Positions 1-10,905 of a DNA stretch of 64,000 bases are shown here, in pieces. The stretch is taken from the NCBI GenBank assembly GCA_015227615.1, contig JAALGZ010000027.1, forward strand, positions 372,001-436,000, in the 5' to 3' direction. Position 1 is the first letter of the stretch; the number at the start of each line of letters is the position of its first letter. The position numbers and the translations under genes were made by a program. Origin of the DNA: Labyrinthula sp. Ha (lineage: Eukaryota > Sar > Bigyra > Labyrinthulida > Labyrinthulaceae). The notes beneath the pieces are model-generated. The model worked only from the letters and a program-made list of their open reading frames with translations. It searched no databases and was not told where the DNA came from.

Positions 1-3000
1 ATAAAATATTGAGGGGAATTTCATAAAGCGACCAGTAATGCTTTAAATCTTGGAAAATGAAAAATTTAAAGCAAAATTAGTTATTTCCAAATGAGGACTA
101 TCACCATATACTTCAAATTAATAGAATGCCGACAGTTACTATTTTACCAGCTTATGAATATAGACACTAAGTAGGATCTTTAATGTTTATCGTGAGAAAT
201 CTTATGAATAACTTGGTGATCAAAAAGCTGTCGAGTGTAACTTAATGTGATTATCTCGTAAAAGCTCATGTGCTAGAACTAAATCCATAATGTCCTTTTA
301 AAAAACGACCATACACCTCAGGTCTGGAGACAACTGATGATAGTTGATTGCCTTAAGAAAATGCAAGGATTATTGGTAAACTTCATGAAAGGTAACACAA
401 TGCAAATTGTCCTGAGTATGTTTCATCTGCTGTATCTATAATAAGCTTACTCCTTGTCAACACTTACAGATTCAGGTTTTTGAATCAAAATGCCAGGTCT
501 ATTAAACATACAAGAAACTGGAGTAGATCATGGTACTTTTACCAACTACCCTTCTATTAAGATAAGGTTTCCCTTCTCTAAGCCTTGTTTAACAATGTAC
601 CAAGATAGTGTCATCATTGAGTTGTAAGCCATGATAATAGCTCGACCATAGAGTAATTATTGGACTAAATGACATATACAGTCAAGTAATATCAGAGTGA
701 GAAAGAATATGCTTGCTAACGTGAAAAATATTTTAAGAATGCAAATCTCTAAAGCATACATTGGGACAATACTTTGCCTGTTTCTCCTAAAACTAATCAA
801 AGTTCATGGAGCAGAACACCCATCTTCTGAAATAGCAGCTGTATTGTATATTTAATTTTGAAGGTGTGATCTTAGATAGAATAAAATTCAGACTGATATC
901 TCTAGTGAACTAACTCCAAAGTACCTAATAAGAAGCAGATGCTGGAGCTAGACCTTTCCAGGATAGTTTAAACACGGCTGATCGAATGACCTACCCAATA
1001 CTCTGACTTAAAAAGTGTGATTTATCTAGTTGCAAAGATATATTAAAGAGAATAATTATTCTGAAACCATTTTAAGAGTAAGAGTGAAGAATCCTATATG
1101 GTTTATTTAATAGTAGAATAAATATATAACATAGTTCATATGTAGAAATGGGTCGGATAGGCTAAAAAATATAGAAACTAGATTTCATGCATGTAGTGAA
1201 TCAGCCACTCTAGTAGTAAATGACTGGTTTATCTTAATAACTTTTCTTCACCAACCTTAAGAGAGGTGCCTTCTTTGATGTGGTACTGAGTCAGTTTACG
1301 CTCTTAAAATATACAGGATAATAAAATCCTAACTAAATCTGCTATGAGAATATGTATTATACTACTTAGGATGAAACATACCCAATATAACGACATCTAT
1401 TCCATCCAAACTATATTAAACTCCTACAGTGAGTGTTGAACTCTTTAATGATCCTAAAAATATAGTACTCGCCCTTTTAGGAAAACATCAAGATCCAATT
1501 CAACTACCAAGAAATCCTTCCTAATAGCTGTCACGTAATTATGTAATTTATCTTGACTAAGAGTTAGACGAGGATAATATGCTCTCTGGCTGAAATGGGT
1601 CCTTCAGAACTAGCTTATCTTCTGTTTAATTAGGTTTCCTCTCATTACAGAGTGATGCTTGGTAGGCCAGAATTTAACAAATATCATTCAGTCAACAAGC
1701 CTGATTAAGAAAACTTATGAGATTCATATATAGATGGCAAGCAAACCAACACAATAAGCAATTTTAGACGAAAAAGTGGGTATGGTAGTTGCACGCTGCT
1801 TTCGATGATACCATATACAAAAGAATTGCAAATTTCACTAAATTGCTGCTTGGTTCTACTTAGGAAAATAATTCGTTGTCCTTTATACTTAAATTACCTC
1901 TTTTTATTATATATTGATATGTTTTACCTGTCTAACTACAACTACTAGTTTAGGAGACGCCAATCATAGCAATCTTTTTTGCGGGTCATGTTCGCTATAT
2001 ACTCCAATTTCTTTGTTGTTTTCTTTTCTCGGACAAATTTGTTTATGACTCTACAAAAATCTTTCTGAATCATTTATTTCAGGTAGTTAATCATCTAAAA
2101 TTTCTAAGGGGTCAGCGAGAAAAATCAGAAACTATTTTTTAAACTAAATATTTTACGGGATTTTCATCTACTCTATAGAAATAATCACTTTCACTTCTTT
2201 CGATTCCCATGTAAAACTATCACCACTTCCAACAATGGGGTCATTGTTTCTGTAATAAGGCCTCGTTCTATTACAAAAGAAAATTATCAACCAGATAGAA
2301 AGTGGGTTTACAATGAAGTTATCACATTGGTCAGGAATGCGTTGTATTCATATGTATTCCAAACTATTTAAAGATTCTTCAAGCTTAGAGTAGAAAAAAA
2401 CATCAGGTAAGAGGGGAATAGCAGCATAGAAAAAAGAGTTTTATGATAGGGTTAGGATGTTTCTTGCTTTGGTTTGATCTCACATTTATTTAGCTGTATC
2501 AAGTTTATGCTTCTTATTTGAAGAGTGTTAAGTATTAAAATACTACGAATATATTTCTTGTAGCTGTTGCTATGTAGATAATGAGTGCAAGACTTATGAC
2601 TCCGTTAAGAAAGCCTGACAAATGAATTAAAGGTAAACTTCCTAATAAAAATTGACAATAGCAGCTTATGTTGCTACATTACCCCAGGACTAAAGAGTTC
2701 AGCAATTAGAACTGAAAAAGATACCGCAAACTGTAGAATCTGTAATTATCAGGTAGGGAAAGATTCATACATGCAAGTGCCACTAATATTTGTGAATGTT
2801 TCTTCCACTAACACAAAATTTTAGCAAATACGCTTTAATCATACAAGTGCGGTGCGATGCTTTCACCTAATTAATGCGGATTAAAATGTATCTCCACGAA
2901 CTAGAGATGTCTAAGCTATGTTACAACTCACAACTTGTGGCTTTATTTGCTCCTGTGACTTCTCCAGTGTCGTCCTCTGTCGCGACTCCGAAGACGATAT

Positions 3001-3617
3001 TCGAGGAAGACATTTGAAGAAGACTCATGTGTCTTGACATGCGAAGTTACTTGGAAATCACTATTCTTGCGCCTTGATTCAAATATTTCTCATGTTATCC
3101 CAAGAAATTTATTGGCTCTTAGACAATACTAACTCGAACCACATTATTCCTCTTGTTAGAAATTTTTGTAATGTGTTCTGCTAGTATCTGTCCATATTCT
3201 TGCTGAGGTAAAGTTGATAATGGCAGGGTTTGTTATTGGCTTATTATTCGTGATATGTGACGATAATTTCAAGTTAAACCCAATTACGGCTATGAGCGAT
3301 AAAGAAAATACAGAATTTATGGTTATATCGAAATAATGGAGAATTAAAGGTAAGCAAGGGAACACGATACCTGCCGTTATATTACATTATTTTGTAAGAA
3401 TCTCATAAATATTATCTCCCTCTCCCTAGGCGAAGTCAAGACCAAGCTAGCCCGGCCAAGAAAAACACAAAAAAGTTGTTTCTGTGAACAAAAATATGAT
3501 ATCAATAGAAACAACGATTGGCTCCATACATGAGCAAACCTAATTTATTCACGGAAACTTCAAAATCGGTTGCTTGCTACTTACCGAAGCCTTTACATAC
3601 CCTAGTAATACGAATAC
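1..3617. other. Gene-free AT-rich stretch
   Basis: I see no open frame with recognisable protein content, no RNA gene and no clear repeat here. The only longer frame (3156-3365, minus) has no family resemblance and no neighbouring exon signal. The DNA is ordinary AT-rich intergenic sequence with mixed short words and no strong tandem structure. Confidence 0.5.
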
Positions 3618-3743
3618 TAGACGTGTTTATCGAGATAACAAGAGCTTCTCGTGAAGGATTTTACCTAAATATTTGTAATGCGAGGTAACGAGAGAGGTAA
3701 CCTCGAGAAGCTCCTTTTAAGACCCTCTCATTAAATACACCCA
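3618..3743. repeat. Palindromic MITE, copy 1
   Basis: This is a foldback element of about 125 bp. The left end reads CGTGTTTATCGAGATAAC. The right end, reverse-complemented, starts close to GGTGTATTTAATGAG, so the two ends pair. A second copy in the same orientation lies at 8045-8170 and shares the central words TTTTACCTAAATATTTGT and CGAGAGAG. There is no coding capacity. TA-bounded ends are clearer in copy 2 and suggest a Tc1/mariner-type non-autonomous element; that family assignment is inference. Confidence 0.65.
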
Positions 3744-4107
3744 GTGTCTTGTCTAGATAAAAAAATTTAAATGAAGATACAATTCGCATTGAGATATATT
3801 TCTCGAGAAAAAATTAATTCCGGAAGGATTCCTGCACTCCAAAAAGTTATCATGTTCGTTATAGGTTTATCTTTTTCTTACTCCGGAAGTAGGATACTCC
3901 TAAATCTCATTGGCCAAATTTTTAATTGCCCAAGTTTCTTTGAATAAATAAAACCAACAAAATCAAGATATAAAATTTGAAATCATGACAGTTGCATGAT
4001 AAAACACAAGACAGGGCAATGCTAGCACCCCAAAAACACAAAAATTTACAAGATTTGGTAAGAATATACAAGATTTGAGAAGATTTAAAACAATTTACAG
4101 GATTTAA

Positions 4108-4282
4108 AAATATTGAACAAATTTGAGTGCAAGAGGAGAACCAAGAAACAGAAAAGATAAATATTGAGCAAATTTGAGTGCAAGAAGAGAACCAGGAAAC
4201 AGAAAAGGTAAATGTTGAACAAAATTGAGCGCAAGAAGCGAGTTAGTAAAAGTAAGAGATAAATATTGAATAAGATTTAGTG
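4108..4282. repeat. 51-bp tandem minisatellite
   Basis: There are three full units and one partial unit of exactly 51 bp, starting at 4108, 4159, 4210 and 4261. Each begins AAATATTGA(A/G)CAAA and contains GCAAGA(A/G)G. The third and fourth units are the most diverged. A looser run of ATTTACAAGATTT-like words lies just before (about 4044-4107). Confidence 0.8.
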
Positions 4283-4330
4283 TTGCTCAGAGGGTTGAGA
4301 ATGCAGATTTTAGTCAAGGCAAAACTCAAG

Positions 4331-4621
4331 GTTCAGGATTATTCAAAACAAAAGGGAGGGGGTTCAACATTTATATTTCAAAAAAACAGGCTCAGGACTT
4401 ATATTTCAAGAAAACAAGTTCAAGAAACTATATTAAACAAAATTGTTCAGGATTTATATTTCAAAAAAATGTTGAAGAATTTATATTTCAAAAAAAATTT
4501 CACGATTTTATATTTCAAAAAAAAAGTTCAAGGTTTATATTTCAAAAAATAAAAGGGAGGGGATTTGGGTTCAAGGTTTATATAATCAAAAGTAAAAAAA
4601 TCCAAGGATCAAGTTTCAAGA
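4331..4621. repeat. Short-unit minisatellite, TTTATATTTCAAAAAA type
   Basis: Degenerate tandem units of about 30-35 bp recur, built on GTTCAAGGATTTATATTTC followed by an A-run of variable length. The open frame across it (4280-4552) only translates the repeat as YFKK-like motifs. It directly abuts the 3' side of the MULE transposase gene on the opposite strand. Confidence 0.75.
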
Positions 4622-4630
4622 ATTAAGACC

Positions 4631-4816
4631 TCACATATCAGTGAGGTAGGTGTTTTGTGAGAAGTCCAGAGGCGAAGCGACATTTTCTTCATTCCCATTC
4701 CTTCTTTTGACCCTCTTCCTTGGTGACTCCAACATAATCCTACTTTCTTCAGAAACCTCATCCAAATCCCAAAAGTCTCCATCTGAATTCTCCCATAGCG
4801 CAGCGGTCGTCTTCAA
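4631..4816 (-). pseudogene. MULE transposase, possible C-terminal tail
   Basis: This frame continues in phase after the stop at 4835. It reads as an acidic stretch followed by a basic patch (SPRKRVKRRNG), which would suit a nuclear localisation signal at the end of a transposase. It is either a tail cut off by one in-frame stop or unrelated read-on. No domain is recognisable. Confidence 0.4.
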
Positions 4817-4834
4817 AACTGCTGCGTAGCTTTT

Positions 4835-5545
4835 TTACCAGCCCTCGTTGCTGCTTTTCACCTCTTCACAGAATGCTTTGCATGCAGTGAGGAGCTTGGA
4901 ATATTTAGCTTTCGGCTTTCTTGGGATGTAAGCTGCGTTCACAGATGGAACTTTCACTTTGAACTCAATACACCCACGTGGGCCATCGATTTCTCGTCCC
5001 ATCTCCCTTAATGCTTGCTTAAATAGAGGATGCTCCTGGTACCTCCACCTTTCTGGAAGATGATCTATGTCCATGTATTGGATCCTTTTATGATCACAAT
5101 ACCGGGCATTGTGACGACATGGATAACGTTGATTTGTCCAGGTTTTACAAGTACATGACTGAAGTTTTACCCCTTCCCTTTCAACAACCTCCGGCACATG
5201 TTTCATCTTTACTCTCATGTTTGAATCACTGACAATGAACTTTGTTGAACTCAACTCTTCAACAATCCAGCACGCTCCCATCAACTTCAACTCCTTTGTG
5301 AACATTTCATCAGCTTCCTTTGAAAAATCTTTATTCTCCCTAATCAAATCCTTAATCTTTTTGAAAGTTCTCTCCATGTACTTATCCACATTATTCTCGT
5401 GATAAGTCACAACCTCATCAAGGGTCCAGGTTTTGAGAGTACTTTTTAAAGAACCATTCACTTTGGTGGCCGAATGAAATGATTCAACCCTCTGAGTAAT
5501 GCTGTGAGAGAACGTTGGAAGTTTTCTAGTCATTTCCCAACACAC
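4835..5545 (-). pseudogene. MULE transposase, C-terminal half with SWIM finger
   Basis: This piece carries the third catalytic position of the MULE DDE triad in SITQRVESFHSATK, matching the family pattern TTnrvEs. Downstream is a SWIM-type zinc finger, C-T-C near CTCKTWTNQRYPCRHNARYC, which MULE transposases use for DNA binding. It overlaps the end of the preceding piece in another frame. The junction lies at the run of nine A near 5560, so one indel in a homopolymer separates the two halves. Either real decay or a sequencing slip could explain that. It is one gene with the pieces on either side. Confidence 0.85.
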
Positions 5546-6306
5546 TTTGTTTTTTTTTCCCTTAACTTTTTTAGGGCAACTTGCTGTCGTTCTTCAGGAT
5601 ATTCAATTAACATGTTTTCAATAAGCTGATCAAGTTCTTTTTCTTCTGAAAAGATTCCAGTGAGAACATCCCCCAAGCTGCTTGTAAATTTTATTTTTTT
5701 CATCCCTTTTAGGCCAGATGCTGCTGAGTTCAAAGTGGAAAGAAAATGTTTCCTGCAAAGAACATGACAAGCTCCAAGCTCATCAACTGCTGTTTCCAAG
5801 GCTTTGCTCCCATCGGTCATGATGACTTTCGCATCCTGAAGACCCAGAAGTTTCAGCCCTTTCACAACATCTTTACTGGACTCGCTTTCCATCATTGAGC
5901 ACCCGAAATTTATTGTTTTACGGAAGCAATCGATCCCGCAAGGGAACATTGCCACCAATCGATATCTGCTCATTCCATGGGTAGTATCCACTTGAATACT
6001 ATCCCCGTATACTTTTTTTAATTTATTTTGTAGGTCTTCTTGAAAGCTGACTCCATTTAGAATAGCTTTGCCTTCCTTGGGATAATCCCAAGTCAGATCA
6101 AATCTTCCTCCACGTTCTAAGCATCTTTTCCCACACGTAATTAACTTTTTAATATTATTATCTTCTCTAGCGTCAACACCTTGTTTAGCTTTTTTCATAA
6201 TTCTTCTTACTAGTTCTTTGTCAAACAGTGTGCCTGGAAAATTGCGATGTAGAGCGACATCTGTCGCTGCAATTCCACTGTCAGCAACTCCTAAGTGTTT
6301 AATCAT
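5530..6306 (-). pseudogene. MULE transposase, catalytic core
   Basis: The central part of a Mutator-family transposase. The first catalytic Asp is in QVDTTHGMSRY. The second is in VIMTDGSKALETAVDEL, followed by the typical C-x2-H of HVLCRKH. The frame stays open upstream to about 6475 without an ATG and includes ENHCNHEV, which resembles the H-x-H half of a WRKY/FLYWCH-type finger. The enzyme would cut and paste the element; this copy is broken in several places. Its base composition is closer to balanced than the very AT-rich flanks. Confidence 0.88.
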
Positions 6307-6495
6307 TTTTAATTCTTCTGTTGTAAGCTGTTGTACGTATTTTTTTATCTTTCCTAGTGCTTTTACCTCATGATTGCAGTGATTTTCGTTAATTACGACG
6401 AAAATGTACTTAGAAGTTTCCAGATTAAGCTTAATGTTAACGTCAAACGAGCAATTTTTGTCTAAACTACACTAAATTTTACATCTCTTAAGTCT

Positions 6496-6753
6496 TTAGC
6501 AGTTCCAACCCCACTTAGCAAAGCTAATTGCCTCGTCAAAGTAGTGAGAAGCACGAATTTTCCACTTAAACCGACCACTGGCAAGTCTACTGATCACTTC
6601 CAGCATTTCTTCTGAAGTAGAATACGTTGCTGCAGTCCATTTTCCTAGTATTTCTGATTGACTTTGTTGTTCAGGTTCTAGAACCTCTGGTTGGAGGCTT
6701 GTCCCTTTGGTTTCGTCTTTTTGCACAGTTTTTGTTCGTAATTTTGTTTTCAA
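6496..6753 (-). pseudogene. MULE transposase, N-terminal piece
   Basis: This piece has a basic, Gln/Glu-rich start followed by a segment ending RFKWKIRASHYFDEAISFAKWGWNC. It is in the same frame as the catalytic piece downstream, separated from it by two in-frame stops (TAA near 6494 and TAG near 6476). That arrangement, with the finger-like segment after it, supports its being the start of the MULE gene. The ATG at 6753 is the natural start. Confidence 0.6.
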
Positions 6754-6792
6754 ATTTGCCCAAAATATTTGTGTCTGCCCTCTTTAAATTTT

Positions 6793-6878
6793 CTAAGTAT
6801 GGAAAAATCGCGATTCTGCGCACTCGAAATCTCGTCTAAGTATGGGAAATCGCCATTCTGCGCCTCGATTATTCAGAC
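6793..6878. repeat. Two tandem 43-bp units upstream of the MULE gene
   Basis: Two units starting CTAAGTATGG(A/G)AAA lie at 6793 and 6836. They share ATTCTGCGC and a TCG-rich middle, and the second unit diverges at its tail. They sit just upstream of the transposase start and may belong to the transposon's subterminal region, though no mirror copy was found on the other side. Confidence 0.55.
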
Positions 6879-7916
6879 GAAGTGTGGTAAAAAAAATTTT
6901 TGGGAAATCGATCTGACCAATTAGATCGCGAGGAGTATCTGACTCCGGAGTCTAAAAGTTCGAGCCCTTCATTATGTGTACCACTATTACGTTAATTTCG
7001 ATGTCCCTCAACCAGGGTTTCTTGTCGTCTTTTGAAGTATGGCATTTAACAGAAAACTCCCGATAATTTTGCTCTCTGGTAGTAACGGTAAGCGAAATTG
7101 GAGTCTCATCCTTTAACGGAAAATCGTAAAATATAAGGAAAATCACGTTAAGTAACGGTATGTACTGGTATGTTTTGGAAATTCAACAAACTCGAGATTT
7201 TCTCTTCCTGGTCAAAGTCAAACGAAACATGTCTAGAAAAAAGGTCCTAGTGTGAAAAAAAGTAGTGGAAATATAAATACAAATGGTTTTTAGAAATGAA
7301 CAAACAATCACTTTTTCGCTGAAGGTTTAAGACTAGTTTTCCTCTACTTGTTGGTGATTTTGCTTAGCTTAACTGTCTGAGAGACTTTTCGTTTGTAAGA
7401 AGAAACATTAAGATTTGGCTAGAGTCAAGAAGAATAGGAAACTGATCCAAGATAAATTAAAATATTTTCTCCCAAGTAAAGTTTATTTTTTTTTAGTTTG
7501 AACCAGGATAGGTGCATTTCTATACGAAGATTATACAAAATCTCATATCGCCAAAGTATTAGCTCTATTTATCAGTTGCCTTGTCTCTCAGACACTAGAA
7601 TTAGTTGTTCAAAACTATGTAGAAAATGTATCTATAATATTTCATTACTCTCTAGGAGTTCATTTTGAGCTGAGTTTGAGATTATTTCAAAGGAAAAGTT
7701 AGTAGTCATTGGAAGAATTTCCTGTAAAATAATTTGCACAGGATGTAGATTCTCTCTTTAATTTTCTTCTGAGTCACTTTTTTTCAATTTTATTCCTTTA
7801 GAGTAATGGCATAGGCAGAATATATTATGGAGATATGATTTGGGAAAAATATTATATTGCTAAATGATTTTTGGAAGACCAAGAGTTATCGCTATTTTTT
7901 TTAACGTTAACATTCA

Positions 7917-8290
7917 GGTAGTTAACGTTAAATAACGGATTCTCATCGTTGATAACGGTAAGAAAAGTTTGGCATTCTTCCGATGGTTAACGGTTAGCAC
8001 AGTAAGAAACCCTACCCTCGAGGATTTATTAGCGGTGTCAGCGGTAGGCCTGTTTATCGAGATAACGAAAGCTTCTCGAGAATGATTTTACCTAAATATT
8101 TGTTTTGCGAGATAACGAGAGAGCTCTTTTCGAAGAGCTCTCGTTAAGACTCTCTCGTTAAACACGCCTAGTTAGCTAGCAAGATTTGCGTTCTCTAGCG
8201 AAATATTTATGGAAAATCGATACAATTGGGACAAACAAGTGTCGTCTTTCTGTAACCTTTAGGGCTTTATCATTATTAACGTTAACTACC
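7917..8290. repeat. Inner perfect 15-bp inverted repeat pair
   Basis: GGTAGTTAACGTTAA at 7917-7931 is exactly complemented at 8276-8290. The pair encloses MITE copy 2, which suggests the MITE jumped into an older inverted-repeat element. The AACGTTAA core recurs elsewhere in the window (near 40430, 44372 and 47624), so chance contributes to this match. Confidence 0.5.
8045..8170. repeat. Palindromic MITE, copy 2
   Basis: The ends read TAGGCCTGTTTATCGAG on the left and, reverse-complemented, TAGGCGTGTTTAACGAG on the right. They begin and end with TA, as expected for a TA target duplication of a Tc1/mariner-type element. The centre shares TTTTACCTAAATATTTGT with copy 1 at 3618. The inner arms (AGAGCTC... 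and GAGCTCTCG) also fold back. There is no coding capacity. Confidence 0.75.
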
Positions 8291-8329
8291 AGAATTAGCC
8301 CTTACCAAATTTCGCTTAGCATTAGTACC

Positions 8330-10794
8330 GTAAAGATAACCTAAACGGTTTGTGAATACAACGTTGATAACATCAGATAAGACAATTCAGCTATTTTATT
8401 TTGCTCCAAAATGCTTATAGACAGTTGAATTAGGGTAATATTTTCCTTGTGTAACTCGATCAAGTTTTATATAAGAACTATCAGTGATGATTCTATTTCG
8501 CATATTATAAACTAACAACTATGTTTTAATTTATTCAAGTTTAATGATTCTATGGCAGTTTTCCACCCTCTTCTTTTTAAACTAACCCATATTTAGGTGA
8601 GACAGCACAAATAGTGCAGACTAGTTTCTCAGAAATTCGTTAGACTTGTGAGAAATAAGATATAAGCTCTGAAAGCTAATTTTTATATTTCTTTTAGTTT
8701 GAGACAAATAAGGGTTTGGTGGAATACAGCTCACGTCACGCACAAAATTTCTCAAAAACTTGACATCCACGCAGCATAAGAATTCGAAAGTAATGAGGAA
8801 ACTGGGCAGAACACTCTTTTAGACAGTCACCTGTGGTATTTTTTTATAGTTATGGCACACACCAAGTAACATTGTTTTGTGTACATCGCTATTACGAGGT
8901 GTTCATGACTGTATCAAAATTTTTCTCAAAAGTGCAGTAAGATGACCATATAATGTAAACCGCATACTGAAAACTCTTACATAGCTCGAATTATACTTCA
9001 AGCTTATTCTAGTATGGTCTTGCTCAAGGTTTTAAAAAGTTCATATTCTACAAGCGGTAAGAAATACATTATTACTGAAAGTTACGAGGATAGTATTTTT
9101 CATAAAATTTTCCTCAAATATCATTTGGTTAGCCGAATAGTATATTAAATTAAAGATGTCCCTCGAATCATGTGTTTCTTCAGCGCGTAGAATAATTTTG
9201 GGTACTCTAAGCTCTAAGAAACGCTAATTCTAAGGATCTTTTTCACTGACTTTAGTGACCTAATAAAACATACATTAAAAAGTACCATTATGAAGAACAA
9301 CTGTAAAAGATTCTAATTTCTTACTTGCCCTAGAAGTGTGCAAATTTTTACTTTTAAAGCTATATGTTATAGTTTTTTCTAGCTAAATTTGACCTATTGA
9401 AACCTTACTAAAGCAGGTCAAATGTTCAAAATAGGTACATCTGAAAAGGGGAAAATACTTAGTCCTGGTATAATTCGATAATTTTGTATTCTATACGATT
9501 TCTGCAGACTATTAAATAAAGAAATCGAGCTTTAAATTAAATTCAGGTGCGCTCTTAAACATTTTTTTTTCGAAGTAAGATTGATGTATTGGCGAAAGAC
9601 ACTTTTTGTCAACTTCAATTCGTTTTGTATATCAAGAAATATTTGTGTACAGATTAGATAGACTTAACAAGTTAAAAGAACAGGTGAACTGAGGTATATG
9701 AACAAGTTAATTGGGGAACCAAACTATTATATATGGACTGTAACAATGTATCCTATTCTCGTGATCTCAGAAACTTTGAACAACTACACTCTTAAAAGTC
9801 AAGTATTCCTACATAGGGGATACTAAACAAGGAAATAATCTGAGAATAAAATTCAGTTGAAGATGCGGGGTATTGCACGATTTCTCAGATTCTTCTTCGA
9901 AGAAACTCTATGAAGTTTCCTACTACCTGCAGATATGGATAGAAGAATCTAGTTAAGTTGGTTTAATACTTAACTTTCATGTAGTCAAGAACTGATTTCT
10001 ATTGAAATAAAACTATAAATTGGATTTTAAGATTATCCAAATTATATGTTCAGACACTTAAATTAGAAACAAATTGCGTTTGAAGTTTATTTGTTTTATA
10101 TTACCAGAATCTGTCATATTATTGTAATATTTTATTTAAGAAGATGAGTTGCATTATGATTTAGACACGTTAGAATGGTTAAAGACTCATAAATTTTGAC
10201 ATAGAAACAACTCTAATAAACAAAATAAGGTTTTTGCTTTTGTTAGATAATAAACTCGTGTTGCGTGCATTTTTCTGATGTAGTTAAGAGGAGGAAGTTG
10301 TATTATTTAACTTCTTGCGAGCTTTGCAAGTTCTTATATCATATAAATTGTTTTTCAACTATCTTTAAGTACAATTTTCCTTTCTTACAAGGTAATTTTA
10401 AGAGTTCTTGGTTGAATTTATATGGTGTGGTTTCTAAGTTGGAATGAAAAAATTATACTTAGTTGACTCTCTAGGCTACTAGAAGGTACAGGTATTTATC
10501 ACAGTATATAGATTTCCCGTTAATTCCGATAAAGTATAAATACGAAATTTTGCCAAGGCCAATAACGGTTGACCAGTTTAACAGAAATGGAACTGACACT
10601 CCCGTTAAACCAATTCCGATAGTGATCCCTATATTCTACGCCAAGAATTAGAACTTGAAACTAATATCCCGACAAGAAAATATACGGATAATAATTGAGA
10701 CACTATAGAAGTTAGAACTTACAAAAAGAACCAAAAAGTCCGGGTCAAGATGCAGAGAAGATTAACTCCTGCTATGAACCATGGCACGATACCT
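8330..10794. other. Gene-free stretch
   Basis: I see no gene, RNA or strong repeat. The frame at 10265-10447 has no family resemblance. Near 10510-10620 the word CCCGTTAA..TTCCGATA occurs twice as a loose direct repeat, of unknown meaning. Confidence 0.45.
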
Positions 10795-10806
10795 TTTATA
10801 TATGCA
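10795..10806 (+). promoter_or_regulatory. TATA-like box upstream of the 7TM-RGS gene
   Basis: TTTTATATATGC lies about 100 bp before the ATG at 10906 in otherwise mixed-composition sequence. Its position and make-up fit a core promoter element, but transcription start data are needed to accept it. Confidence 0.35.
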
Positions 10807-10905
10807 AAGCACGCCACAAGAACTTCCTACCAACTTTTCTTCTTTAGTAAGTTACTAGCATATCGCACGAGACTTGGGAACTACAATACAAATCGCATAA
10901 AATAA

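Larger units (their letters stand above)
4631..6753 (-). mobile_element. Decayed Mutator-like (MULE) DNA transposon, coding part
   Basis: One transposase gene of about 700 codons reads on the minus strand across four open pieces (6753-6496, about 6475-5530, 5545-4835, 4816-4631). From N to C it shows a WRKY/FLYWCH-like zinc-binding segment, the MULE DDE core and a SWIM finger. The breaks are two in-frame stops near 6494 and 6476, a one-base shift at a run of nine A near 5560, and a final in-frame stop at 4835, which could instead be the true end. I did not find convincing terminal inverted repeats, so the true ends are unknown. Confidence 0.8.
7078..8329. repeat. Inverted-repeat-bounded segment of about 1.25 kb
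   Basis: The left word GGTAGTAACGGTAAGCG (7078 onward, running on as AAATTGG) pairs with the reverse complement of 8305-8329, which starts GGTACTAATGCTAAGCG. About 21 of 25 positions agree by eye. A second, perfect 15-bp pair (GGTAGTTAACGTTAA at 7917-7931 and its complement at 8276-8290) lies inside, and a MITE lies inside that. No protein is encoded. It may be a non-autonomous DNA transposon with nested insertions. Confidence 0.45.

Noticed and set aside
4280-4552. 90-codon frame with repeated YFKK motifs
   Set aside because: It only translates the AT-rich minisatellite; the residues follow the DNA repeat and there is no family match.
6952-7146. 64-codon minus-strand frame upstream of the MULE gene
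   Set aside because: No family match, and it overlaps the left arm of an inverted repeat.
7901-7931. Repeated TTAACGTTAA palindromes as a regulatory site family
   Set aside because: The word occurs at several scattered places (near 40430, 44372 and 47624) without a consistent relation to genes. Treated as part of inverted repeats or chance.
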